From assembly GCF_002850605.1 (NCBI RefSeq), contig NZ_NXGB01000004.1:124001-188000 (forward strand): a stretch of DNA of 64,000 nt, given 5' to 3'. The notes beneath the pieces were generated by a model. It worked only from the letters and a program-made list of their open reading frames with translations, had not been told where the DNA came from and did not search any database. The first letter of the stretch is position 1; each line of letters begins with the position of its first letter. The position numbers and the translations under genes were made by a program. This document shows, piece by piece, positions 9,104 through 18,267 of the stretch. This stretch comes from Pasteurella oralis (GTDB lineage Bacteria > Pseudomonadota > Gammaproteobacteria > Enterobacterales > Pasteurellaceae).

Positions 9104-10141
9104 TCACATTTCCTGCACATCGACCAATTCTCTGACCAATGCTGTTGCATAACTGCCTGCAGGCAGATAGAAGTAAAGTTTTAAGCCATTTTCGACAAAT
9201 GCCCAATGAAAATCCTGTGCATGCATTAACATAGGACGGCGAGCGGCTTTTATCCGTTCCTGAGCCATTAACTGTAACAATGCTTGGTGTTGTTCAATTA
9301 TTTGATTTTCTAATTCAGTTGCAGCGAGATTTTGCTCGCCAATTAACGGTGCAGTGAGTAAAACATCTTGCTGCATTAAACGCGCTTGTAATGTAGGCAA
9401 ATCTTCATGCTCACCTACTTGAAACCAACTATGTGATCCCTGCAATTGCAAAATATCCCCTAACAACACTTGTTGTATGAGATTATGCTCAATTCGCGCT
9501 GACACAATTAAATTAAACACCTCACTACGCGCAGCGGATAAATAGAAGCTCCGTTTCTTACGATCTTTAACCTTAATTTCGCCCTTCGCCCAACGTAGTG
9601 CTTGCGTGAGATTATGTCCATCACGTCCAAAACGCTGCTCAGTGAAATAGTTAGGAAAACCCCATTTTTTCACATTTTCTAACCGTATGTTAAGCGCTGG
9701 TGTTTCTTTCGCACCACGTAACAGAATTTCAAAATAATTACCATCAAGGCTTCCTGTGCGAATTTTACGGTTGTGACGAGTCACATCTAAAACTTCCACA
9801 CCAGCTAATTGGAATTGACTAAAATCAGGTGTTGGTTGACCGGGCATTTGTAAGCAAAACCATTGCTCTGTCACCGCTTTACGATCTTTTAAGCCAGCAT
9901 AACCCATATTGCGTGCTGAAATGCCGACAAATTGTGCTAACTTTTCGCCAACAAATAAGGTATTACAATCTGTTTTACGTATTTTCACCACGACAAATTC
10001 ACCTTCACCAGCCATTTCATAGCCAAGGTGCTCTTTCACAATAAAATCCGCACATTCTGCTTTTAATTGTGCAGTTTGTTTGTTCTCTAATGCCACTGAT
10101 GTTGTCTGTTGTGGTGGATTTTGTAAATAAGCGAGTTCCAT
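9104..10141 (-). CDS. truD: tRNA pseudouridine(13) synthase
   Basis: Makes pseudouridine at position 13 of tRNA-Glu. The catalytic motif is [16 protein letters not shown], with nucleophile Asp86. [10 protein letters not shown] and [14 protein letters not shown] are further TruD signatures. I prefer the ATG at 10141 (345 residues, [10 protein letters not shown]) because AAGGA lies just upstream and the E. coli protein starts at the matching place. The ATG five codons earlier (10156) lacks a site. It lies between ispF and surE, the conserved gammaproteobacterial order. The frame continues coherently after the stop (see the neighbouring entry). Confidence 0.95.
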   Translation of the reverse strand: MELAYLQNPPQQTTSVALENKQTAQLKAECADFIVKEHLGYEMAGEGEFVVVKIRKTDCNTLFVGEKLAQFVGISARNMGYAGLKDRKAVTEQWFCLQMPGQPTPDFSQFQLAGVEVLDVTRHNRKIRTGSLDGNYFEILLRGAKETPALNIRLENVKKWGFPNYFTEQRFGRDGHNLTQALRWAKGEIKVKDRKKRSFYLSAARSEVFNLIVSARIEHNLIQQVLLGDILQLQGSHSWFQVGEHEDLPTLQARLMQQDVLLTAPLIGEQNLAATELENQIIEQHQALLQLMAQERIKAARRPMLMHAQDFHWAFVENGLKLYFYLPAGSYATALVRELVDVQEM

Positions 10142-10244
10142 ACGTTCCTTGTTCATATTGTAGTAAAGGCGAACTTTATTTGTTCGCCCTTATCTTTTTA
10201 GTTCATTATTAAAGCGGTCTTTAGCGACCGATTTGTTCAAAAAA

Positions 10245-10724
10245 TTAGGCTTTGATCACTAAAGCCACTGCTTCGCAAGCAATGCCTTCACCACGTCCTG
10301 TAAAGCCTAATTTTTCACTCGTTGTGGCTTTGACATTCACTTGTTCAATGTCACAAGCTAAATCTTGTGCAATAGCAGCGCGCATTGCATCAATGTATGG
10401 ACGCATTTTAGGCGCTTGCGCAATAATCGTGACATCAACGTTACCGACTTGATAACCTTTTTCTTGCACTTGGCGATAAGCCTCACGCAATAAACCTCGA
10501 CTATCAGCCCCTTTGTATTGCATATCGGTATCTGGGAACAGCTTACCAATATCGCCCAACGCTACAGAACCAAGTAAAGCATCGGTTAAAGCATGTAACG
10601 CCACATCGCCATCAGAATGAGCCAACAACCCTTTTTCATAAGGTATTGCCACTCCACCAATAATAATTGGACCTTCGCCACCAAAGGCGTGAACATCAAA
10701 ACCATGACCAATTCGAATATTCAT
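10245..10724 (-). CDS. ispF: 2-C-methyl-D-erythritol 2,4-cyclodiphosphate synthase
   Basis: Fifth step of the MEP isoprenoid pathway, forming the cyclic diphosphate and releasing CMP. A trimeric zinc enzyme of 159 residues. Zinc ligands Asp10 and His12 are in GHGFDVHAF, and His44 is in [25 protein letters not shown] is the C-terminal nucleotide and trimer-core motif. The start follows the ispD stop by 11 bases, so ispD and ispF are co-transcribed. Confidence 0.98.
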   Translation of the reverse strand: MNIRIGHGFDVHAFGGEGPIIIGGVAIPYEKGLLAHSDGDVALHALTDALLGSVALGDIGKLFPDTDMQYKGADSRGLLREAYRQVQEKGYQVGNVDVTIIAQAPKMRPYIDAMRAAIAQDLACDIEQVNVKATTSEKLGFTGRGEGIACEAVALVIKA

Positions 10725-10735
10725 GTTATCTTCTC

Positions 10736-11458
10736 TTACTGTCGTTTTCTGGTTAAATAAAATTCTGCTAAAGCTAAATCTTCGGGGCGTGTTACCTTAA
10801 TATTATCACTACGCCCTGCCACTAAGTGCGGTCGAAATCCCGCAAATTCCATTGCTGAAGCTTCATCCGTTACTTGCATCCCCCGTACAAAAGCTTGTTC
10901 TAATGCCTGTTTCAACAAGTCTAATGGAAAAAATTGTGGCGTTTGTGCGAGCCAAAGTTCACTACGATCTTCTGTTTGTTTAATTTGTTGATTGGGTAAT
11001 GCACGTTTAATCGTATCTGTGGCTGGAATCGCTAAAATTGCGCCATGCGGATCTTCAATTTGTATTAACTTATCTAAATCTTGATGAGTCAAACAAGGAC
11101 GAGCAGCATCATGTACCATTACCCATAAATCTACCGCATTTTGCACCGCACTTTTATGTAGGTTATCAACAGCACATAAGCCATTTAATACAGAGTCAGC
11201 ACGATTTTCTCCACCATCAATGACTTGAATCTTAGGATGTTTCAAAAAAGGGAGCTGAGAAATATAGGGATCATTCGGCGCAATAGCCAAAATGATGAGT
11301 TCAATCTGTGGATAACTTAATAAGACGGAAAGCGTATGTTCTAAAATAGTTTTGCCTTGAATTTCAAGATATTGCTTAGGTTTTGCCGTTTGCATACGAC
11401 TGCCAACGCCAGCGGCAGGCACAACAGCAACAATTTTACGCGGAATAACTTGGCTCAT
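10736..11458 (-). CDS. ispD: 2-C-methyl-D-erythritol 4-phosphate cytidylyltransferase
   Basis: Third step of the MEP pathway, joining CMP to methylerythritol phosphate. The 240 residues carry the nucleotidyltransferase motif [10 protein letters not shown] followed by [18 protein letters not shown], with conserved Arg and Lys in the CTP site. The HDAARPC and ATDTIK segments complete the active site. The ATG overlaps the ftsB stop by one base (TAATG), so the two are translationally coupled. Two uptake sequences fall inside the gene (10824-10832 and 11145-11153). Confidence 0.97.
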   Translation of the reverse strand: MSQVIPRKIVAVVPAAGVGSRMQTAKPKQYLEIQGKTILEHTLSVLLSYPQIELIILAIAPNDPYISQLPFLKHPKIQVIDGGENRADSVLNGLCAVDNLHKSAVQNAVDLWVMVHDAARPCLTHQDLDKLIQIEDPHGAILAIPATDTIKRALPNQQIKQTEDRSELWLAQTPQFFPLDLLKQALEQAFVRGMQVTDEASAMEFAGFRPHLVAGRSDNIKVTRPEDLALAEFYLTRKRQ

Positions 11459-11736
11459 TATTTATGCTCTTTCACAATATGATAAAAAATTTCATCAGAT
11501 TTCACCATGTCGTGCTGGAATCTCGCCCGTTCTTCAATGGCTTCCACACCTTGTTTTAGATCTTTAATTTCTGCGGCAACCACTTGATTACGCTGCGAAA
11601 GTTTCTCATTTTCTTGTTTATGTTGGGCTATTTGCTGTGCTGTTTGTTTGTAATCCACATAGCCATTTTTGCCAAACCAAAAATCATATTGGAATAGCAA
11701 TAACACAGCGACTAATAAAAAAATAAATAAACGCAT
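11458..11736 (-). CDS. ftsB: Cell division protein FtsB
   Basis: Small bitopic division protein that joins FtsL and FtsQ to activate septal wall synthesis. The 92 residues consist of a short cytoplasmic end, one membrane helix (about residues 3-20, [20 protein letters not shown]), then a coiled coil rich in Gln/Glu/Lys (about 30-65). [10 protein letters not shown] after the helix and the C-terminal [16 protein letters not shown] are typical of the family. ftsB-ispD-ispF is the normal gammaproteobacterial order. Confidence 0.96.
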   Translation of the reverse strand: MRLFIFLLVAVLLLFQYDFWFGKNGYVDYKQTAQQIAQHKQENEKLSQRNQVVAAEIKDLKQGVEAIEERARFQHDMVKSDEIFYHIVKEHK

Positions 11737-11836
11737 AGATTCTCAGCCAGTTACTAACAAAGTAAATAGTTTACCGCGAAATCAGAAAAAATACCGCACT
11801 TTCTCCTATAAATTGAGCGAAATTTTACTCAATACA

Positions 11837-11873
11837 AATAAAAACGCCCGATTACTCTCATGAATAATCGGGC
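11837..11873 (-). terminator. Terminator of icd
   Basis: A 9-bp stem (GCCCGATTA / TAATCGGGC) with a 10-base loop lies 20 bp beyond the icd stop. On the minus strand it is followed by GTTTTTATTT. Confidence 0.88.
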
Positions 11874-11892
11874 TTCTTGATAATTGATTAGA

Positions 11893-13140
11893 TTACATAT
11901 TCGCTACAATATCTTGGGCAAATTCAGAAGTAGAACGTAATGTTGCCCCTTCTAACATTTCAGCAAAATCAAACGTTACTGTTTTATCTGCAATAGTTTT
12001 TGATACTGCTTTGACGACTAAATCAGCCGCCTCGCCCCAACCTAAATGACGTAACATCATTTCGCCACTTAAAATCAACGATCCTGGATTACCTTTATTT
12101 TGTCCTGCAATTTTCGGCGCAGTACCATGTGTGGCCTCAAAAATCGCCGCTTCTGCACCAATATTCGCACCTGGAGATATACCAATTCCGCCAACTTGTG
12201 CAGCTAAAGCATCAGAAATGTAATCACCATTTAAGTTTAAAGTGGCGATGACATCATAATCTGTTGGGTGCAATAAAATTTCTTGCAAAAACGCATCTGC
12301 TATGCTGTCTTTGATAATGATTTCTTTGCCTGTTTTTGGATTGGTGAGCTTCATCCACGGTCCCCCCTCTAACAATTCGGCACCGAATTCTTTCGCGACT
12401 TCATAACCCCATTCTTTAAATGCCCCTTCGGTAAATTTCATAATGTTACCTTTATGCACAAGCGTTAAAGACTCACGGTCATTATCAATCACATATTGTA
12501 AGGCAGCACGCACTAGACGTTGAGTGCCTTGTTTCGAAACAGGTTTGATACCAATACCACAATCTTCCGTAAAACGGATTTTCTTCACGCCCATTTCTTT
12601 TTGTAAAAACGCAATTACTTTGTTGGCTTCAGCAGAACCTGCGACCCATTCTACACCCGCATAAATATCTTCTGAGTTTTCACGGAAAATCACCATATCC
12701 ACTAATTCTGGGTGTTTTACTGGGCTTGGTGTCCCTTCATAATAACGAATTGGACGTAAGCAATTATATAAATCTAAACCTTGACGCATTGCCACATTTA
12801 ATGAGCGAATCCCCCCACCAACTGGCGTCATTAAAGGTCCTTTAATTGCCACATGATAATCACGAATAAACGCCATCGTTTCATCAGGTAACCACGTATT
12901 TTCCCCATAAACATCATTGGCTTTCCCACCCGCATAGATTTCCATCCATGCAATTTTGCGCTTACCACCATAGGCTTTTTCCACCGCTGCATCAATGACC
13001 GTTTGCATTGCAGGTGTAACATCAACGCCAATCCCATCACCTTCAATAAATGGAATAATTGGGTGATTTGGCACCACTAATGCACCTTTGGCATCAAGTT
13101 GAATTTTTTCACCTTGTGGGATAACGACTTTTGATTGCAT
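11893..13140 (-). CDS. icd: NADP-dependent isocitrate dehydrogenase
   Basis: Oxidatively decarboxylates isocitrate to 2-oxoglutarate in the TCA cycle, making NADPH. The 415 residues align with E. coli Icd without gaps at the N-terminus. Ser113 in [13 protein letters not shown] is the residue controlled by AceK phosphorylation in E. coli; no aceK is seen here. [14 protein letters not shown] binds substrate, and the C-terminal [17 protein letters not shown] lies in the coenzyme site. It diverges from rluE across 175 bp. H. influenzae lacks this gene, so it argues for a species with a fuller TCA cycle. Confidence 0.98.
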   Translation of the reverse strand: MQSKVVIPQGEKIQLDAKGALVVPNHPIIPFIEGDGIGVDVTPAMQTVIDAAVEKAYGGKRKIAWMEIYAGGKANDVYGENTWLPDETMAFIRDYHVAIKGPLMTPVGGGIRSLNVAMRQGLDLYNCLRPIRYYEGTPSPVKHPELVDMVIFRENSEDIYAGVEWVAGSAEANKVIAFLQKEMGVKKIRFTEDCGIGIKPVSKQGTQRLVRAALQYVIDNDRESLTLVHKGNIMKFTEGAFKEWGYEVAKEFGAELLEGGPWMKLTNPKTGKEIIIKDSIADAFLQEILLHPTDYDVIATLNLNGDYISDALAAQVGGIGISPGANIGAEAAIFEATHGTAPKIAGQNKGNPGSLILSGEMMLRHLGWGEAADLVVKAVSKTIADKTVTFDFAEMLEGATLRSTSEFAQDIVANM

Positions 13141-13315
13141 ATCATTTCTTCCTTATTCTGTTGCCTATGATAGTATAAACACTCGATCAAACGAGATTAT
13201 CTATACAAAGCTATTGGAACTGAATAAAGTTCGCAAGTACTTATTAAAAAATTGTTAAAAAATTTCTCTGTTTTTCGATCTAGATCCCATTTTCGACTTA
13301 AATACACTTTCTCTT

Positions 13316-14053
13316 ATGAATAAAAACTTCACTGCTAAACCCAAACATCCAGCTAAAACACACAAGGTCGTCTTACCTAATCAGCTCAGCATGAAACACA
13401 AGCCGACAAAAACCAATCCGCAGATAGGGCGTTCGCATACGAAAAAATCGCCCAACTTTGCAGAGACTCAAGTTGTCTTATTCAATAAACCTTATGATGT
13501 GCTTACACAATTTAGTGATGAAAATGGACGTGTAACGTTAAAAAACTTTATTCCTATCCAACATATTTATCCCGCAGGACGTTTAGATCGCGATAGTGAA
13601 GGCTTAGTACTGCTCACCAATAACGGCGAAATTCAACATCGCCTTGCCGAACCTAAATTCAAAACAGAAAAAACCTATTGGGTGCAAGTGGAAGGTATTC
13701 CACAGGAGGCAGATTTAGACAAATTACGCCAAGGTATAGCACTCAATGATGGTCAAACTCTTCCTACAAAAGTGCGGTCAGTTTCGCAGCCAAATTGGTT
13801 ATGGGCACGCCATCCGCCGATTCGTGAACGCAAACAAATCCCCACGAGCTGGCTTGAGATAAAAATTTGTGAGGGGCGTAATCGCCAAGTACGTCGAATG
13901 ACCGCACATATTGGTTTTCCTACATTGCGCTTAATTCGTTATCAAATAGCATCATTTAATTTAGATAACTTAGCTCAAGGGCAATATCGACGCCTTTCTG
14001 ATTCAGAGCTCAGCGCATTTTATCAACAATTACAGTTAAAAAAAGAAGGATAA
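13316..14053 (+). CDS. rluE: 23S rRNA pseudouridine synthase, RluE type
   Basis: Predicted to form pseudouridine in 23S rRNA (position 2457 in E. coli for RluE). The catalytic motif [17 protein letters not shown] has Asp91. [11 protein letters not shown] is the family's motif I, and [20 protein letters not shown] is the C-terminal core. A lysine-rich, probably disordered tail of about 45 residues precedes the domain, as in E. coli RluE. There is no S4 domain, which separates it from RluB and RluF. Divergent from icd and 4 bp ahead of nudJ, the same trio order as in E. coli. An uptake sequence is inside (13770-13778). Confidence 0.93.
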   Translation: MNKNFTAKPKHPAKTHKVVLPNQLSMKHKPTKTNPQIGRSHTKKSPNFAETQVVLFNKPYDVLTQFSDENGRVTLKNFIPIQHIYPAGRLDRDSEGLVLLTNNGEIQHRLAEPKFKTEKTYWVQVEGIPQEADLDKLRQGIALNDGQTLPTKVRSVSQPNWLWARHPPIRERKQIPTSWLEIKICEGRNRQVRRMTAHIGFPTLRLIRYQIASFNLDNLAQGQYRRLSDSELSAFYQQLQLKKEG

Positions 14054-14057
14054 AAAA

Positions 14058-14513
14058 ATGCATAAACCAAATATCACACTGGCTTGTGTCGTCCATTGCA
14101 AAGGAAAATTTTTATTTGTTGAAGAATTCGAACATGGTAAGTTGACATTGAACCAACCAGCAGGGCATTTAGAAGCCGATGAAACCCTCCTTGAAGGCGC
14201 AAAACGTGAATTATTGGAAGAAACGGGGATTCATGCAGATATACAAAGTTTGATCAAAATTTACCAATGGCATGCCCCACGTAGTAAAACTGATTTTCTC
14301 CGTTTCACGTTTGCCATAGAACTTGACGATTGGTGCCCTATCCAACCGCAAGATCCTGACATCACACGTGGTCTATGGCTCAGTTTAGAAGAGTTTTATG
14401 ACTATATAGAACAAGAGGGACAATGTGAGCGTAGCCCATTAGTGATTGAATCAGTGAAGGATTATTTAAAAGGGGAATTCTCGCCAATTAGTGTATTAAA
14501 AGCGTTTGAGTAA
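14058..14513 (+). CDS. nudJ: Nudix phosphatase NudJ
   Basis: Nudix hydrolase; E. coli NudJ removes phosphate from HMP-pyrophosphate and nucleoside di- and triphosphates. The 151 residues hold a perfect Nudix box G36-x5-E-x7-RELLEETGI (36-58), which binds magnesium. DFLRFTFAIEL and CERSPLV match NudJ more than other Nudix groups. It starts 4 bp after rluE, so they form an operon. In E. coli mnmA and hflD-purB follow; here a 220-bp gene-free gap and a convergent sugar kinase follow instead. Confidence 0.93.
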   Translation: MHKPNITLACVVHCKGKFLFVEEFEHGKLTLNQPAGHLEADETLLEGAKRELLEETGIHADIQSLIKIYQWHAPRSKTDFLRFTFAIELDDWCPIQPQDPDITRGLWLSLEEFYDYIEQEGQCERSPLVIESVKDYLKGEFSPISVLKAFE

Positions 14514-14733
14514 GTAAGAAAGCCATTAAAAGTACAGTCATTTTACAAAAAAGTTTTAAATTAACACTCTCAACGAATACCAGCGTGAATACTATCCCTA
14601 TTAATGAGAGCGAAGACTAACACTATCAATAAGGCAATCGCCTGTTTTCAAAACTTTCCCAAAACCGACCACACTTTCCCGCGGCTTTCTTCATGTTAAA
14701 TATCTATTCGTCAAACTGGAACTAGCAATATTA

Positions 14734-16329
14734 TTACGCTACCCCCGTATCAAGTGCCGCTTGTACAATCGGGAGTCCTTTTTGATATTGGCGAATAAAC
14801 ACTTGATATCCTTCAACGATACTTGGATCAGGTTCAACACGTATTAGCTCTACTTGATTAAAGATCGCTTGTTCTAAATAGTCTTCTAACGATTTGTGTT
14901 GCGATTTATGTAAAAAGTTAGCTAACAGCGCAATCCCCCATGCGCCACCATTCGCCGCGGTATCCATTGTGGCTAGTGGAATGTTTAATGCTGAAGCCAA
15001 AATCTGCAGTACAACATGTTTTGTCTGAAAGATTCCACCATGAGCAAGCATATGTTCGATATTGACTCGTTCTTTTTTACGTAAAATATCCATCCCTAAC
15101 TTCATGGCACCGAATGCACTATATAAATGTACGCGCATGAAATTTGCTAAATTAAAGTGAGCATTCGCTGGATGTAAAAAAATCGGGCAGCCTGCAGAGA
15201 GTCCAACACTGTGCTCACCTGAGTAAAATCCATATGAAAGTAACCCACCACAATCCGCCTCACCCTGCAAAGCGGCTAAAAATAAGGTTTGGTAGAGTGT
15301 TTGTGTATCTGTTTTCACTCCAAAAGCCTGCAGTGCTTCGCCAATTAAATTCACCCAAGCATTTATATCTGAGCTGCAATTATTCGCATGAACCATCGCC
15401 ACTAATTTTCCTGTTGGTGTCGTCACAAGATCGATATCCGAATATACTCGTGATAATGCTTTTTCTAACACTACCATGGCGAATACAGACGTGCCGGCGG
15501 AAATATTACCTGTTTTTGCTTTAATGCAATTCGTCGCAACCATCCCTGTCCCAGCATCGCCTTCAGGTGGGCAAAGAGGAATATTTGCCACTAAATTTCC
15601 TGTTGGATCCAACAATAACGCGCCTTGTTGCGTTAAATTGCCTGCGTTTTGACCTGCTACACGTACTTTAGGAAGAATGGTGTCGAGTTGCCATGGCAAC
15701 AGTTGTTGCGCAATATGCTGGTTAAAAAGTGCTATCATTTCTGTATCATAATTCAGCGTATTGATATCTATTGGAAACATGCCTGATGCATCGCCAATGC
15801 CCAGTACTTTTTCGCCAGTTAATTGCCAATGAATATAACCTGATAAGGTTGTTAAATAATCGATATCCTGAATATGGCTTTCTTGATTTAAAATAGCTTG
15901 ATAGAGATGTGCAATACTCCAACGTTGTGGAATCGGGTAATTAAATAGCTTAGTCAGGGCTTGCGCGGCGGGTGCTGTTGTATTATTACGCCATGTTCTA
16001 AAAGGAACAAGCAGATTGCCATGCTTATCAAATGGCAAATAGCCATGCATCATGGCGCTGATACCAATGGCTTTTACACTTTTAATCAATGTCGCATATT
16101 GAGCTTGCACATTTTCTTGTAGATCTTGATAGGCCTGTTGTAGCCTGTGCCAAATTTCAGTTTGATGATAAGTCCAAATCCCGTCAATAAAATGATTTTC
16201 CCAATCTGCACCACCACTTGCTAAAATCGTGCCATGTTCATCAATCAGTACTGCTTTTACTCGAGTCGAACCTAATTCAATACCAATCACGCTCCGTCCG
16301 TCATCAATACATTGTTTTTCATTTTGCAT
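14734..16329 (-). CDS. FGGY-family carbohydrate kinase (pentulokinase type)
   Basis: Predicted ATP-dependent sugar kinase. The N-terminal ATPase fold starts with GIELGSTRVKAVLIDEHG (about residues 16-33), and DGIWTYHQTEIW and MMHGYLPFD shape the sugar site. GTGMVATN and GNISAGTSVFAM form the adenosine region, and AHGGIFQTKHVVLQILASAL is the C-terminal FGGY signature. At 531 residues it is longer than XylB or LyxK (about 480-500). It resembles the pentulokinase type found with arabinose genes in Firmicutes and Bacteroidetes, so L-ribulose is a possible substrate; that is inference. No isomerase, epimerase or transporter is adjacent, so its pathway is unclear. Downstream, 14514-14733 holds only degenerate uptake-like sequences. 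Confidence 0.85.
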   Translation of the reverse strand: MQNEKQCIDDGRSVIGIELGSTRVKAVLIDEHGTILASGGADWENHFIDGIWTYHQTEIWHRLQQAYQDLQENVQAQYATLIKSVKAIGISAMMHGYLPFDKHGNLLVPFRTWRNNTTAPAAQALTKLFNYPIPQRWSIAHLYQAILNQESHIQDIDYLTTLSGYIHWQLTGEKVLGIGDASGMFPIDINTLNYDTEMIALFNQHIAQQLLPWQLDTILPKVRVAGQNAGNLTQQGALLLDPTGNLVANIPLCPPEGDAGTGMVATNCIKAKTGNISAGTSVFAMVVLEKALSRVYSDIDLVTTPTGKLVAMVHANNCSSDINAWVNLIGEALQAFGVKTDTQTLYQTLFLAALQGEADCGGLLSYGFYSGEHSVGLSAGCPIFLHPANAHFNLANFMRVHLYSAFGAMKLGMDILRKKERVNIEHMLAHGGIFQTKHVVLQILASALNIPLATMDTAANGGAWGIALLANFLHKSQHKSLEDYLEQAIFNQVELIRVEPDPSIVEGYQVFIRQYQKGLPIVQAALDTGVA

Positions 16330-16430
16330 AATCTATTACACCTATTTTAAGAATGTGGAATATCGCACTTTTATAAAAATACGCACCATGACAATGAAGA
16401 AAACTCAAATATTACAATGACATGAATATT

Positions 16431-16456
16431 GATGTGATAACAACGATACACACATC
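16431..16456. promoter_or_regulatory. Possible operator upstream of the sugar kinase
   Basis: Inverted hexamers GATGTG and CACATC are separated by 14 bases, about 100-125 bp before the kinase start. The arms resemble half-sites used by CRP or a LacI-type regulator, but the spacing fits neither well. This is the only dyad I could find in the kinase promoter region. Confidence 0.2.
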
Positions 16457-16480
16457 AGCTTCAAATATAATTTGATAAGT

Positions 16481-16515
16481 AAAAAAATGCGGTCAAAATC
16501 GACCGCACTTTTTTT
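16481..16515 (-). terminator. Transaldolase terminator built on an uptake sequence
   Basis: A stem of ATGCGGTC / GACCGCAC(T) with a 6-base loop is flanked by A and T runs on both sides, so it can work in both directions. One arm holds the exact uptake sequence (16502-16510). It lies 26 bp beyond the transaldolase stop. Confidence 0.85.
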
Positions 16516-16540
16516 CATTCTTGTACTACATAACTCTAAA

Positions 16541-17494
16541 TTAGAATTTTGCTAACAACATTGCTTCTAATTTTTCTTGGTCAGCGGCAAATTTACGGAT
16601 CCCATCAGCCAATTTTTCCACTGCCATCGCATCACTATTATGCTGCCAATAAAACTCCGCTTCAGTTAATGGCGTTGGTTTGGCTTTCACCTCACCTGTG
16701 TAACTTAATTTACGCACCAATGGACTGGTATTTTCTTGTAATTCTTTTAACAATGCTGGCGCAATAGTTAAACGGTCGCAACCTGCTAACTCTGTAATTT
16801 CACCTACATTACGGAAACTCGCGCCCATTACAATCGTGTTGTAGCCATGTTGTTTGTAGTAGTTATAAATTTTGGTCACTGAAATCACACCCGGATCTTC
16901 GGCTGGTGCGTAATCTTTTTTATCACTATTCGCTTTGTACCAATCCAAAATACGACCAACGAAAGGTGAAATTAAATACACGCCTGCTTCAGCACAAGCA
17001 CGCGCTTGCGCTTCAGAGAATAATAGGGTTAAGTTACAGTTAATGCCTTGTTTTTCAAGCTGTTCCGCTGCGCGGATACCTTGCCAAGTTGAAGCAATTT
17101 TGATCAGAATACGATCGTTAGCAATACCTGCTTCGTTATAAAGTGCGATCAGTTTTTTCGCTTTTTCAATTGTCGCCTCAGTGTCGTAAGAAAGACGAGC
17201 ATCGACTTCTGTTGAAATACGTCCCGGGACAATTTTTAAAATTTCTAAACCGATATTAACCGCCAATTTATCTTCTGCATCAATTAATTGCTGTTTTGCA
17301 CAATCGCTTTTTGCTTTCGCATAAGCAATAGCATCATCAATTAAAGGGGCATATTGTGGCAGTGCGGAAGCACTTAAAATTAAAGAGGGGTTAGTTGTAG
17401 CATCTTCTGGTTGGTATTTTTTGATTGCTTCGATATCACCAGTATCCGCTACAACGACGGTCATATTACGGAGAGAATCAAGTTGCGTAGTCAT
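16541..17494 (-). CDS. tal: Transaldolase
   Basis: Transfers a dihydroxyacetone unit between sugar phosphates in the non-oxidative pentose phosphate pathway. The 317 residues match E. coli TalB in length and motifs: [10 protein letters not shown] near 31-40 and the Schiff-base Lys132 in [21 protein letters not shown] and [10 protein letters not shown] complete the barrel. It is a single gene with its own terminator, next to the sugar kinase. Both could work on pentose-derived phosphates, but there is no sign of co-transcription. Confidence 0.97.
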   Translation of the reverse strand: MTTQLDSLRNMTVVVADTGDIEAIKKYQPEDATTNPSLILSASALPQYAPLIDDAIAYAKAKSDCAKQQLIDAEDKLAVNIGLEILKIVPGRISTEVDARLSYDTEATIEKAKKLIALYNEAGIANDRILIKIASTWQGIRAAEQLEKQGINCNLTLLFSEAQARACAEAGVYLISPFVGRILDWYKANSDKKDYAPAEDPGVISVTKIYNYYKQHGYNTIVMGASFRNVGEITELAGCDRLTIAPALLKELQENTSPLVRKLSYTGEVKAKPTPLTEAEFYWQHNSDAMAVEKLADGIRKFAADQEKLEAMLLAKF

Positions 17495-17654
17495 AATTTT
17501 CCTCTACTTTAGATTACAATTCGTGAATTACTAATTTACATACAATAGCATATCAACATAAAAATGGCATGATCTTTTCATTTGCATTTCAATACACAAA
17601 CGCTTGCATTAAAATGTTTAAAAAATCGACCGCACTTTTCATCTGGAGAACATT

Positions 17655-18206
17655 ATGCACAAACGCTGTGGTTGGGTAGATAACTCACCTATTTATATTG
17701 CTTATCATGATAATGAATGGGGTAAACCTGAATATGATAGCTTGAAATTATTTGAAAAAATCTGTTTAGAAGGACAACAAGCGGGGCTATCTTGGATTAC
17801 AGTACTCAAAAAACGCGAAAATTATCGCAATGCTTTCTATCATTTTGATCCAAATAAAATTGCCCAAATGACGACGCAAGACATTGAGAATTTAATGCAA
17901 AATGCGGGACTGATTCGGCATAGAGCAAAATTAGAAGCCATTGTCAGAAATGCAAAAGCCTATCTAGCAATGGAAAAGAAGGGAGAAAATTTCAGCGATT
18001 TTATTTGGTCATTCGTTAATCACCAACCACAAATCAATGATGTACCGAATTTAGCCAGTTTACCAACAAAAACAGCTGTATCTAGTGCCATGTCTAAGGC
18101 GCTAAAAAAACGAGGCTTTGTTTTTGTTGGTGAGACAACTTGCTATGCATTTATGCAATCTATGGGATTAGTCAATGATCACCAAAATGATTGCTGCTGT
18201 AAATAA
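17655..18206 (+). CDS. tag: DNA-3-methyladenine glycosylase I
   Basis: Excises 3-methyladenine from alkylated DNA, starting base-excision repair. The 183 residues begin MHKRCGWVDNSPIYIAYHDNEWG. Cys5 and His18 are two of the four zinc ligands; the other two are in the C-terminal NDHQNDCC stretch. LEGQQAGLSWITVLKKRENYR and MQNAGLIRHRAKLEAIV form the helix-hairpin-helix core. An uptake sequence lies in the leader (17629-17637), about 17 bp before the start. Confidence 0.97.
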   Translation: MHKRCGWVDNSPIYIAYHDNEWGKPEYDSLKLFEKICLEGQQAGLSWITVLKKRENYRNAFYHFDPNKIAQMTTQDIENLMQNAGLIRHRAKLEAIVRNAKAYLAMEKKGENFSDFIWSFVNHQPQINDVPNLASLPTKTAVSSAMSKALKKRGFVFVGETTCYAFMQSMGLVNDHQNDCCCK

Positions 18207-18267
18207 TATGCCTTTACTTAATTTTCCAGTATAATCAAGCCAGTTTTGACTTAAATACGGTTATCCA

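Noticed and set aside
14514-14733. Possible decayed gene between nudJ and the sugar kinase
   Set aside because: All frames are broken quickly and nothing resembles mnmA or another neighbour; only degenerate uptake-like sequences were seen.
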